Part shown: positions 7,456-13,690 of the stretch, piece after piece
How positions within the stretch are numbered: position 1 is the first letter of the stretch
How the letters are laid out: each line of letters begins with the position of its first letter
Source: an uncultured Bacilli bacterium
Lineage (GTDB): Bacteria; Bacillota_I; Bacilli_A; RF39; UBA660
Assembly (NCBI GenBank): GCA_947625005.1
Contig: CANQNA010000010.1
Span: 1 to 18,620 of the forward strand
Direction of reading: 5' to 3'
DNA length: 18,620 bases
Program-made: the position numbers and the translations under genes
The notes under the pieces: model-generated
Database searches by the model: none
Told to the model about the DNA's origin: nothing
The model's input: only the letters and a program-made list of their open reading frames with translations

Positions 7456-7551
7456 TTATTTATATTTGAAAATAAGAGAAGCAATTCTAATCCCTGTAAA
7501 TATAATTAATAAAAGGATTAAAATATAATTAATTTTTAATATTTTTTGCAT
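7456..7551 (-). CDS. Possible 31-residue single-span membrane peptide overlapping the nth end
   Basis: An ATG at 7551, inside the last codons of nth but in another frame, opens a 31-codon frame ending with TAA. The peptide starts MQKILKINYILILLLIIFTG and ends in a basic tail (IFKYK): short basic N-terminus, about 16 hydrophobic residues, basic C-terminus. An AGAGGAG ribosome site lies ten bases before the ATG, although those bases also encode Lys-Glu-Glu of Nth. The frame fills most of the gap between nth and the next promoter. AT-rich DNA readily gives hydrophobic short frames, so this is a candidate only. I recognise no family. Confidence 0.35.
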   Translation of the reverse strand: MQKILKINYILILLLIIFTGIRIASLIFKYK

Positions 7552-8155
7552 AATACTTACACTCCTCTTTAAAAGGACAATCTAAACAATTTGGTTTAAT
7601 ACTTTTACAAAAATATCTACCAAACAAAACTAATTGATGATTTACTCTATTCCATTTTGATTTATCTATTTTTTTCATTAATTTTTTTTCAATAGTTAAA
7701 ACATCATCACTTTCTTTAGCAAATCCTAATCTTTTCGAAACTCTTTCTACATGAGTATCAACAGCAATTGTTGGAACATTATAAAGTTCAGATAAAACTA
7801 CATTTATTGTTTTTCTTCCTACTCCCGGTAATTTTAATAAGTAAGCAAAATCATTAGGAACTTTACCTTGATAATCAGCAAGTAAATGTTTAGTAATTTC
7901 TTTAATGTATTCGCTTTTTTTATTGAAGTTACCACAACTTTTAATAATTTCTTTTATCTCATTTACATCAGCATTATTTATATCTTCTATAGTAGGATAT
8001 TTTTGAAATAAGACTTTAGTCACTTTATTTACTCGAGCATCAGTACATTGAGCGGATAAAACTGTAGCAATTAAAAGTTCATAGTCTTTTTGATAAACTA
8101 GTTCACAAACTGGATTAGGGATTAACTTATCTAAATTTTCATAAAAATTATTCAT
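7529..8155 (-). CDS. nth: Endonuclease III (DNA glycosylase/AP lyase)
   Basis: Nth removes oxidised pyrimidines and nicks the abasic site. The 208-residue protein has LLIATVLSAQCTDARVNKV near the start, the helix-hairpin-helix LPGVGRKTINVVLSEL with the catalytic Lys115, and Asp133 in AVDTHVERVSKRLGF. It ends with a four-cysteine iron-sulfur motif, C-X6-C-X2-C-X5-C (CKSIKPNCLDCPFKEEC). All are intact. The start overlaps the end of dnaD by eight bases, and dnaD-nth is a conserved pair in Bacilli. Confidence 0.97.
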   Translation of the reverse strand: MNNFYENLDKLIPNPVCELVYQKDYELLIATVLSAQCTDARVNKVTKVLFQKYPTIEDINNADVNEIKEIIKSCGNFNKKSEYIKEITKHLLADYQGKVPNDFAYLLKLPGVGRKTINVVLSELYNVPTIAVDTHVERVSKRLGFAKESDDVLTIEKKLMKKIDKSKWNRVNHQLVLFGRYFCKSIKPNCLDCPFKEECKYYAKNIKN

Positions 8156-8783
8156 TATCTTCTAACCAGTTGTAGTCAAATCCATCATCAGTATATTCTT
8201 CCTTTTCTTTATTTTTTAAATGTTTATTAACATCATCCATAGTTTTAAAACCTTTTTTACCCCATTCATAAATTATTTTGTCTATATATCTTAAATTAGT
8301 AACCCCATTATAAATTGCCTCTTTTAAAGCGCCTATTATTAATTCTTCATTTACTCCACTATTAATCCAAGCATTAATTAGTTCATATTCAATAGGAGAA
8401 AGAGTTCGAGCAAATTCCTGTTCAAAAATACTAAAAATATCAGTTGTAGTATTTTGTTTTTCTTCTTCTTTAAAGTTTAGAGAAGCTAATTTATAAAGAT
8501 TATCTAGATTTAAAATTTCTTCTATTTTATTGTCATCTTTTTGTATTTCTGTTTTTATTAAAGATTTATTTGTTAAACTACTAAAAGCTTCCATAATTTC
8601 TAAATCGTTTAATAAAGTAATTTTTTTAATTAAATTTAAATCTAAAACTGGCTTTTCTTGATTTAAGAAAAAAATTAAAAGTAACGTTTCATTTAAAGTT
8701 AAATTTTGAGATTTAATAATTTTAAAAACAAAACTTTTAATAAAGTAATCTTTTTGCTTTAATATTGTTTCAATTTCTTTCAT
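8148..8783 (-). CDS. dnaD: DnaD-family replication initiation protein
   Basis: DnaD acts with DnaA, DnaB and DnaI to load the replicative helicase. The 211-residue protein has an N-terminal winged-helix-like region (about 1-85, with LNETLLLIFFLNQE) and a C-terminal DnaB_2 domain (about 118-190), with FEQEFARTLSPIEYELI and the hallmark YIDKIIYEWGKKGF. A frame start at GTG 8792 lies inside the ribosome site GGGAGGTG, so the ATG at 8783 six bases beyond it is chosen. It overlaps the 3' end of the upstream cca gene by 14 bases and nth by eight, so the three genes form one operon. Confidence 0.93.
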   Translation of the reverse strand: MKEIETILKQKDYFIKSFVFKIIKSQNLTLNETLLLIFFLNQEKPVLDLNLIKKITLLNDLEIMEAFSSLTNKSLIKTEIQKDDNKIEEILNLDNLYKLASLNFKEEEKQNTTTDIFSIFEQEFARTLSPIEYELINAWINSGVNEELIIGALKEAIYNGVTNLRYIDKIIYEWGKKGFKTMDDVNKHLKNKEKEEYTDDGFDYNWLEDNE

Positions 8784-9845
8784 TATTTCCACCTCCCATT
8801 GTTAAAAATGTTTTAATACTTTTATAATTATTTTTTAATTTGTTTTTTAATATTTGTTTTTCTATATATTTTATTATATCATTAATTTCTGAATCTTTAT
8901 ATCCTAATTTATTTAATTTTTGATAATTAATTTTTAAATCTTTTAAAGATTTAATAGGAAGATTTTTATAAATTTTCTCTACTTCTTTATAAGGAATATT
9001 TAACATTTCTGCTAAAGTATAAGAAAGGGGCAATCCTAAATCATAAACAGCAAAATTATTTAACGTAGAATATTTTTTTAATTTATTAATAGTTTCAGTT
9101 TCTCTTTTTTTAAAAGAATAATTATTAGAATAAGATATTTGGGCCCAAAAACCTAAATAATTAGAAGTATAATAAAGTTGGGAAAAATTAATTTCTAAAG
9201 GTTCTAATAAATTATTAATTTTTAAATAATGTAAAATATCTAAAGCTTTTTTCGAAGAAAATATTTTATCTAGTTCTTCTTTTTCTGATAATATGAAATA
9301 TTTTTTATGGTATTAGGATAGCTTTTTATAAAATTTTCTAAATTTAATTCTAAAGAAAAGTTTAAATTATATTTAAATCTAAGAGCACGTAAAATTCTTA
9401 AAGGGTCTTCTAATAAACGTTTATCTACATCCCCAATTACTTTTATCATATTATTTTTTAAATCATGGTAACCATTAAAAGGATCAATTAAATGTTTGTT
9501 AATATCCATATAAATAGCATTCATAGTAAAGTCTCTTCTTTTAGCATCAGTTAATAAATCATTGGTTTTAGTTATTTTTAATGCACCATTTTCATAAATT
9601 TCATGGCGAAAACAAGAAATATCAAAATTAAATTGTTTCAATTGAAATTTTATTTTTAAATGTTTTTTATCTACTAAAGCTTGAGGGAAAAATTCAATTA
9701 AAGATTTTAAGGGAGCATTAGTAGCAATATCAATGTCATAACTTTTTTTATTTAAAAGATAATCACGAGTATATCCTCCCACAAGATAAACTTCAAAATT
9801 ATGATTTAAAATAATTTTCATAATTTGCTTAATTGTTTTTTCCAT
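8770..9845 (-). pseudogene. cca: CCA-adding tRNA nucleotidyltransferase gene with a one-base frameshift
   Basis: Class II CCA enzymes add or repair the 3' CCA of tRNAs. The first part (9845-9270) has the nucleotidyltransferase motifs VGGYTRDYLL (Gly23-Gly24), the carboxylates Asp37 and Asp39 in YDIDIATN, RRDFTMNAI, IDPFNG and LLEDPLRILRALRF. It then ends at a TAG at 9270-9272. The body and tail continue without a stop in the -1 frame from about 9291 to 8770 (SEKEELDKIFSSKKALDILH onward). At TCATATTATCAG (9285-9296) one T appears missing: restoring it gives Tyr-Leu-Ser-Glu and a single protein of about 358 residues. No slippery heptamer is visible. Both halves keep normal composition and no other stops, so the lesion is recent, an assembly error, or rescued by frameshifting. 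The start is ATG 9845 after AGGTGA. Confidence 0.85.
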
Positions 9846-9861
9846 AGTTTCACCTAAATAA

Positions 9862-9870
9862 ATTATAACA
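9862..9870 (-). promoter_or_regulatory. Extended -10 promoter for cca-dnaD-nth
   Basis: The minus strand has TGTTATAAT, six bases before the ribosome site AGGTGA (9850-9855). There is no convincing -35; a perfect palindrome TTTCTTAAGAAA (9872-9883) lies just upstream of the -10, towards where a -35 would be. The arrangement closely copies that before nusB. Confidence 0.6.
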
Positions 9871-9880
9871 ATTTCTTAAG

Positions 9881-9914
9881 AAAAAGAAAGACTTTTAACA
9901 AGTCCTTCCTTTTT
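9881..9914 (-). terminator. Rho-independent terminator overlapping the second peptide's stop
   Basis: The minus strand reads AAAAAGGAAGGACTT, a five-base loop GTTAA holding part of the stop codon, and AAGTCTTTCTTTTT. That is a stem of about 14 pairs with two G-U pairs, ending in a T-rich arm. It closes the peptide-transporter unit. Confidence 0.8.
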
Positions 9915-10053
9915 TAAGATAGTTTATAGCGCTTCCTATACTTTGCCCTATAGAAAAAATAGTATTAATTATTTTTCCTAAATAGTTAAGTAAGCTTCCA
10001 GATATAGCACCACCATAAACTTGTTCTAATTCTTCTTTATTCATTAATGACAT
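9895..10053 (-). CDS. Double-glycine-leader peptide precursor B (putative class IIb bacteriocin)
   Basis: The frame encodes 52 residues. The leader MSLMNKEELEQVYGG has Glu at -8, Leu at -7, Val at -4 and Gly-Gly at -2/-1, matching the double-glycine leader pattern. The predicted mature peptide has 37 residues, from AISGSLLNYLGK to KKGRTC. It is amphipathic, carries about four net positive charges with no acidic residue, and has one GxxxG motif (GQSIG). Two starts are possible. ATG 10053 gives a 15-residue leader equal to that of the neighbouring peptide. ATG 10044 forms a TAATG junction with that gene's stop and gives a 12-residue leader. Upstream codons to 10101 in this frame overlap the other peptide gene and are not used. 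Target and activity are unknown. Confidence 0.75.
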   Translation of the reverse strand: MSLMNKEELEQVYGGAISGSLLNYLGKIINTIFSIGQSIGSAINYLKKGRTC

Positions 10054-10184
10054 TTTAGTGGTCTCATAAATCCATCTATAACTCCTGCTATAAATGTACA
10101 AACAATGCCAATGATTATTCCTATTCCTTTTTTAGAAGCACCGCCAGTAATATTAACTAATTCATTTTTTTCTAATTCGACCAT
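10044..10184 (-). CDS. Double-glycine-leader peptide precursor A (putative class IIb bacteriocin)
   Basis: This 46-residue frame begins at ATG 10184, five bases after a strong AAAGGAG ribosome site. The leader MVELEKNELVNITGG is a textbook double-glycine leader: Leu -12, Glu -8, Leu -7, Ile -4, Gly-Gly -2/-1. The predicted mature peptide is 31 residues, starting ASKKGIGIIIGIV and ending RPLKCH. It has two GxxxG motifs (GIIIG, GVIDG), two cysteines (mature positions 14 and 30) and about three net positive charges. Paired peptides with GxxxG helix-packing motifs are the hallmark of two-peptide class IIb bacteriocins. The gene follows the transporter stop by 12 bases and its own stop overlaps the second peptide. 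I recognise no known bacteriocin. Confidence 0.8.
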   Translation of the reverse strand: MVELEKNELVNITGGASKKGIGIIIGIVCTFIAGVIDGFMRPLKCH

Positions 10185-10196
10185 ATTAACTCCTTT

Positions 10197-12194
10197 CTAA
10201 TTCAATGAAATAAAACGATCAAAATATTTTTCTAAATTTTTGTGAGTAATATATATAATAGTTTTATTTTTAAAATAAGCGCGGATATTTTTAATTATTT
10301 TAATTTCTGAAGTAATGCTTACTTCGCTTAAGGTTTCATCCAAAATAATTATTTGCTTGTTTAAAAGAAGAGTTCGAGCAAGAATTATTTTTTGAATTTC
10401 TCCTCCAGAGAGGTTAGGACAGTTTTCATAAATTAGAGTATTAAATCTATTTCTTTTTTTACTCACAATACTTTCAATATCACAAATTTGACAAATATCT
10501 CTAAAAAAACTTTCTTCATAAATTTGATTTAAAGTAATATTATTTTTAATTGTATCTTTAAAAAGAACAGCTTTTTGATCAGAATAAGCAATTAGATATT
10601 TTAAAGCATTTGAATCTAAATCTTTTAAGTTAGTATTATTAATAGTAATTGTTCCATCATAATTAGATAAATTTCCACATAACAGTTGACAAAAAGTACT
10701 TTTTCCACAACCATTTTGACCTTTAATCATAATATGTTCCCCATAATTAATCTTAAAATTATATTTAAAATAATTAATTTTATCATAAGTAAATTTTACT
10801 TGGTTAAATATTATTTGATTATTAAAGTTTAATAAAGTATTGGTATAAGTAGGTTCTTCAACACCAAAGAATTCACTTATTTTGATAAAAATATTTTTTC
10901 CATAAGCATAAAGAGGTAAATCATTTAACAAACTTTTTGTATTATCTAAGATAATTACAATTAAATTAATTAGAGTAATAATATTTATTAAAGGATTATG
11001 TAAGGAAAAAAAGTATATTACAAGTAATAAATAGATTAAATAATAAAGAAATTCTTTTAAATTTTCTCCTAAATTAATTTTTTGATTAAAATTGAAAGTT
11101 TTTTGATATTTATTATTCAATTGTTGAGAAAATTTAGTTTGAAAATATTCTCTATTACCTATAAGTATAATATTATGAATTGAGTTAACATAATGATTTA
11201 AATCACTATTATAATCAGCTTCAGCATTTATTTGATTAACTATTAAGGGAGATAAAAAGTTATTATATTTTACGGAAATGAAAACATAGAACAATAGTAA
11301 GACTAATAGTATTAGGAGTGCATTAATATTAAAAATGAATAAAATAATGCTTACAACAATTATACTAATAACTTCTATCACATTTTTTAGAAATAAATTA
11401 CTAATAAATTCACTCAAAAGATTTAATTCATTAAATCTAGTTAATATTTCTCCGCTAGATTTCATTTGAATATATTTTTGAGGAAGGAAAAGAAGATGAT
11501 TAAAAAAATTATTAGCTAAGTTCAACTTCAAGAGGTTTTCCAAAGAAAAATATTTTTTGTTTTTTATATATGTTAGAAGAACTTTTAAAATTAATAAAGC
11601 GAGAAAAATAAAACTAAATAGTAATAATTTTTTATTATTTAAGAAAAGGTAAAAAATACACGAAAATAAAATCGTTATAAACAATAATAATAGATAATTG
11701 AAATAAAAGAAGATTATGCTTTTTTTATTATTTTTAAAAAATTTAAATACTATTTGTTTTAACGTAGTATCTGACTTTAAATAAGGAATATTAGTAACTG
11801 GCTTTAAATTTATTATATTTCCTGTAAAAATTTTATAAAAGTTTTCTTTTGCTAAAATAATTTTACCTTTTGCTGGATCCATTATTTCTAATGTTGTATC
11901 TTTAATTTTGTAGAGAACTACAAAATGATAAAAATCATTATCAAGCTTTAAATGAGCGATTACAGGTAAATCTAAATTATCTATCCTTTCTACCTTTAAG
12001 CCTTTACCTTCTAAACCATAAATACTAGCACATTTAATTAATTCGTAGGCATTTGTTCCAAATTTATCGGTGTTTGTATTAATTTTGAGAATTTCTAGAG
12101 GAACATTTCCTTTATAATAACGAATAATACTAAGTAAAGAACAGACACCACAATCACATTCATCAACTTGTTTAACAATTAATTTCTTTTTCAT
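10197..12194 (-). CDS. Peptidase-containing ABC transporter (C39 peptidase-exporter)
   Basis: This protein cleaves double-glycine leaders and exports the mature peptide. The 665-residue chain has an N-terminal C39 peptidase with Cys15 in QVDECDCGVC, His90 in FYHFVVLY and Asp106 in MDPAKG. A six-span membrane domain (about 155-440) and an ATPase domain follow: Walker A GQNGCGKST from 492, signature NLSGGE at about 594-599, Walker B IIILDE near 620 and the switch His651 in YITHK. All catalytic residues are present. The frame opens at 12224, but only ATG 12194 has a ribosome site (GGGAGGG, eight bases away) and starts directly into the peptidase. Two double-glycine peptide genes follow in the same unit and are its obvious substrates. 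No second transport subunit, modification enzyme or regulator is visible. Confidence 0.93.
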   Translation of the reverse strand: MKKKLIVKQVDECDCGVCSLLSIIRYYKGNVPLEILKINTNTDKFGTNAYELIKCASIYGLEGKGLKVERIDNLDLPVIAHLKLDNDFYHFVVLYKIKDTTLEIMDPAKGKIILAKENFYKIFTGNIINLKPVTNIPYLKSDTTLKQIVFKFFKNNKKSIIFFYFNYLLLLFITILFSCIFYLFLNNKKLLLFSFIFLALLILKVLLTYIKNKKYFSLENLLKLNLANNFFNHLLFLPQKYIQMKSSGEILTRFNELNLLSEFISNLFLKNVIEVISIIVVSIILFIFNINALLILLVLLLFYVFISVKYNNFLSPLIVNQINAEADYNSDLNHYVNSIHNIILIGNREYFQTKFSQQLNNKYQKTFNFNQKINLGENLKEFLYYLIYLLLVIYFFSLHNPLINIITLINLIVIILDNTKSLLNDLPLYAYGKNIFIKISEFFGVEEPTYTNTLLNFNNQIIFNQVKFTYDKINYFKYNFKINYGEHIMIKGQNGCGKSTFCQLLCGNLSNYDGTITINNTNLKDLDSNALKYLIAYSDQKAVLFKDTIKNNITLNQIYEESFFRDICQICDIESIVSKKRNRFNTLIYENCPNLSGGEIQKIILARTLLLNKQIIILDETLSEVSITSEIKIIKNIRAYFKNKTIIYITHKNLEKYFDRFISLN

Positions 12195-12253
12195 CTTTCT
12201 TCCCTCCCACTTATATATGTACAAGGTATTTTTCTATTTCCTTTAAAAATTTT

Positions 12254-12288
12254 AAAAAAATAAAAAACACATTATAAATCAATGTGTT
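12254..12288 (-). terminator. Rho-independent terminator overlapping the divIVA stop
   Basis: The minus strand has AACACATT (12281-12288), a seven-base loop, AATGTGTT (12266-12273) and a T-rich tail (12254-12265). The eight pairs are perfect; the stop codon spans the loop and 3' arm. It isolates the division cluster from the peptide-export locus. Confidence 0.85.
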
Positions 12289-12700
12289 CTATATCTTCTA
12301 TTACATCTAATTCTTGTTCTACAATAGTTCTTAATCTTCTTTTAAAGGTAATTATATTTCTTCTTAATCGTTCTGTATCATCTTCAGCTTTTTCTCTTGC
12401 TCTTAGAGCATCATCAATAATTCTATTGGCATTTCTTTTGGCCTCTAATATAATATTTTCACTTTCATTCCTAGCGACCTTTTTAATTTCTGTTGAAGCT
12501 TCTTCAGCCATTTGTAAGGCTCTACTAAAAGATGATTCCATATTTTTGTAATGTTCTATTTCGGCTTTTAATTTTTCTATTTCTAGATCCTTACTTTTCA
12601 TTTTTTTGATCATTTCATCAACTTTAGTAATACAGTCGTTAACAAATTCATTTACTTCACTTTTTTTATACCCCGTGATACTGGTATTAAACTTTTCCAT
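12272..12700 (-). CDS. divIVA: Cell-division/polarity protein DivIVA
   Basis: DivIVA binds negatively curved membrane at septa and poles and organises division-site and polar proteins. The 142-residue protein has the N-terminal membrane-binding motif (FNTSITGYKKSEVNEFVNDC, residues 4-23) and then a long coiled coil (about 30-140) with the ASTEIKKVARNESENIILEA region typical of DivIVA. Length is near the usual 150-165. A GAGGTGATT ribosome site precedes ATG 12700. It follows sepF by 24 bases, as in many Gram-positives where sepF and divIVA are close. It is the last gene of its unit. Confidence 0.95.
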   Translation of the reverse strand: MEKFNTSITGYKKSEVNEFVNDCITKVDEMIKKMKSKDLEIEKLKAEIEHYKNMESSFSRALQMAEEASTEIKKVARNESENIILEAKRNANRIIDDALRAREKAEDDTERLRRNIITFKRRLRTIVEQELDVIEDIEHIDL

Positions 12701-12724
12701 ATAATCACCTCAAAAAAATTAGAA

Positions 12725-13138
12725 TTAGAATTCTATTTCTTCTTCATATTTGGCTTTATTACTTTTACTTTTTTCGTCACTTTCACTCATTTTACCTTGG
12801 ACACTAACATTGTTAGGCGTACATAAATAGATACCATTACCTAATTTTTGTAAGTCTCCATTAATTGCATAAATAGTCCCTGTTAAAAAGTCAATAATTC
12901 TTTTTGCTTGATCTGAAGTAACTCTTTTTAGATTAACTACTACACTATTACGATTTTTCAAATAGTCAGCAATTTGTTGACTTTCAGAATAAGCACGTGG
13001 TTCAACTAAAATCATTTTATTACCATTTTTTAATTCTTCGTTTTTCATTTCTTTTTTACTAACTGAATAAAATTCATCTTCATTTTGATCATTATTTTCT
13101 ACAGAAAATAAAGCTTTTTTTAATCCGTCAAATGCCAT
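12725..13138 (-). CDS. sepF: Cell-division protein SepF
   Basis: SepF binds membrane and FtsZ and helps shape and anchor the septal ring. The 137-residue protein starts with a short amphipathic helix (MAFDGLKKALFSV), has an acidic linker, and then the SepF domain: ILVEPRAYSESQQIADYLKN, VVVNLKRVTSDQAKRIIDFL, GTIYAINGDLQKLGNGIYLC. An upstream ATG at 13153 overlaps the ribosome site GGAGG, so ATG 13138 (eight bases beyond) is preferred. The neighbours sigE, divIVA and ftsZ match the family's usual place. Confidence 0.95.
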   Translation of the reverse strand: MAFDGLKKALFSVENNDQNEDEFYSVSKKEMKNEELKNGNKMILVEPRAYSESQQIADYLKNRNSVVVNLKRVTSDQAKRIIDFLTGTIYAINGDLQKLGNGIYLCTPNNVSVQGKMSESDEKSKSNKAKYEEEIEF

Positions 13139-13164
13139 TATACATTCCTCCATACTATAATACT

Positions 13165-13193
13165 ATTTTATCAAATAAGTTTATTTTAGTAAA
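13165..13193 (-). promoter_or_regulatory. Promoter for sepF-divIVA
   Basis: The minus strand has TTTACT (13188-13193), a 17-base spacer ending in TGA, and TAAAAT (13165-13170), so it is also an extended -10. It is 27 bases before the sepF start, in the gap after the preceding gene. Confidence 0.55.
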
Positions 13194-13208
13194 TAAAAAC
13201 TTTTTATT

Positions 13209-13640
13209 TTAATTTAATGATCCTAAATTAATTGTTCCACTTTCTTCTTTACTAGATATCTCTTGAGTACTTATTGTAATAAAATTATCAATAATTTCTT
13301 TTTCTTGTTCAAGGTTTAAATACACTTGTGCTTGCTTTTTATATTTATTTAACAAAGAATTACATTTTGCATTTTCTTTAATTAAAAATAAAATAGGTTT
13401 TTGCATTTTTATAGCCCAATTTGTTTCAATAACTACACTAAAAGTTGATTCAGTTAGATTAATAATAACTAAATCGCTATCTTGAATTAAGTCTTTCGCA
13501 TACATAGTTTGATATTTTTCTGTTAAAGGAAGAACTAAAGTATGTTGATTACATATTTCACTTAATAATAAGGGTTTATAAAATTCTTCTTTATAGTTAA
13601 ACTTTGTTGAATGAATTGTATAAATATTAAATTTTTTCAT
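13209..13640 (-). CDS. Small protein resembling the nucleoside 2-deoxyribosyltransferase/TIR-like fold
   Basis: The 143-residue protein has no membrane segment or signal peptide. Residues about 50-90 read DLIQDSDLVIINLTES, then VVIETNWAIKMQKPILFLIKE. This resembles the deoxyribosyltransferase-like pattern: an aspartate-hydrophobic strand, a turn, a Glu-containing helix preceding an alanine, then a KPI strand. The Glu in VIETNWA is where the family's catalytic Glu would lie, but I cannot confirm the match. The C-terminal 20 residues are Ser/Glu-rich and probably disordered. It has its own promoter and follows sigE, where Bacillus has sigG and the ylm genes. Function is unknown; nucleotide binding or hydrolysis is only a possibility. 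Confidence 0.6.
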   Translation of the reverse strand: MKKFNIYTIHSTKFNYKEEFYKPLLLSEICNQHTLVLPLTEKYQTMYAKDLIQDSDLVIINLTESTFSVVIETNWAIKMQKPILFLIKENAKCNSLLNKYKKQAQVYLNLEQEKEIIDNFITISTQEISSKEESGTINLGSLN

Positions 13641-13655
13641 ATTTTCACCTATTTA

Positions 13656-13664
13656 ATAATAACA
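13656..13664 (-). promoter_or_regulatory. Extended -10 promoter upstream of the deoxyribosyltransferase-like gene
   Basis: The minus strand has TGTTATTAT immediately after the sigE terminator T tract, five bases before the ribosome site AGGTGA (13645-13650). This is the same arrangement as before nusB and cca. Confidence 0.45.
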
Positions 13665-13690
13665 AAAAAAGAATATAATGTAAATTATAC
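13664..13690 (-). terminator. Rho-independent terminator overlapping the sigE stop
   Basis: The minus strand has GTATAAT (13684-13690) containing the TAA stop, the loop TTAC, ATTATAT (13673-13679) and a T-rich tail with seven T residues. The stem is short and A-U rich, so termination may be partial. Confidence 0.55.

Noticed and set aside
9285..9296. Programmed -1 frameshift site in cca
   Set aside because: TCATATTATCAG has no X-XXY-YYZ heptamer and no obvious downstream pseudoknot, so mutation or sequencing error is the simpler reading.
9872..9883. Perfect palindrome TTTCTTAAGAAA before cca as an operator
   Set aside because: It is a single copy, partly shared with the terminator arm next to it, and has no repeat elsewhere in the window.
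12210..12225. Imperfect palindrome CTTATATATGTACAAG and possible promoter before the transporter
   Set aside because: Two mismatches, and no -35 at a normal distance from the TATAAG-like element, so I do not call the promoter of this unit.
12282..12551. Plus-strand open frame opposite divIVA
   Set aside because: It is antisense to a clear DivIVA frame, has no ribosome site or recognisable protein, and its Ser/Leu-rich content is what the reverse of a Glu/Lys-rich coiled coil gives.
13191..13209. Inverted repeat AAATAAAAA/TTTTTATTT after the deoxyribosyltransferase-like gene as a terminator
   Set aside because: Almost no loop, no G-C pair in the stem and no T tract on the minus strand; it overlaps the sepF -35 instead.
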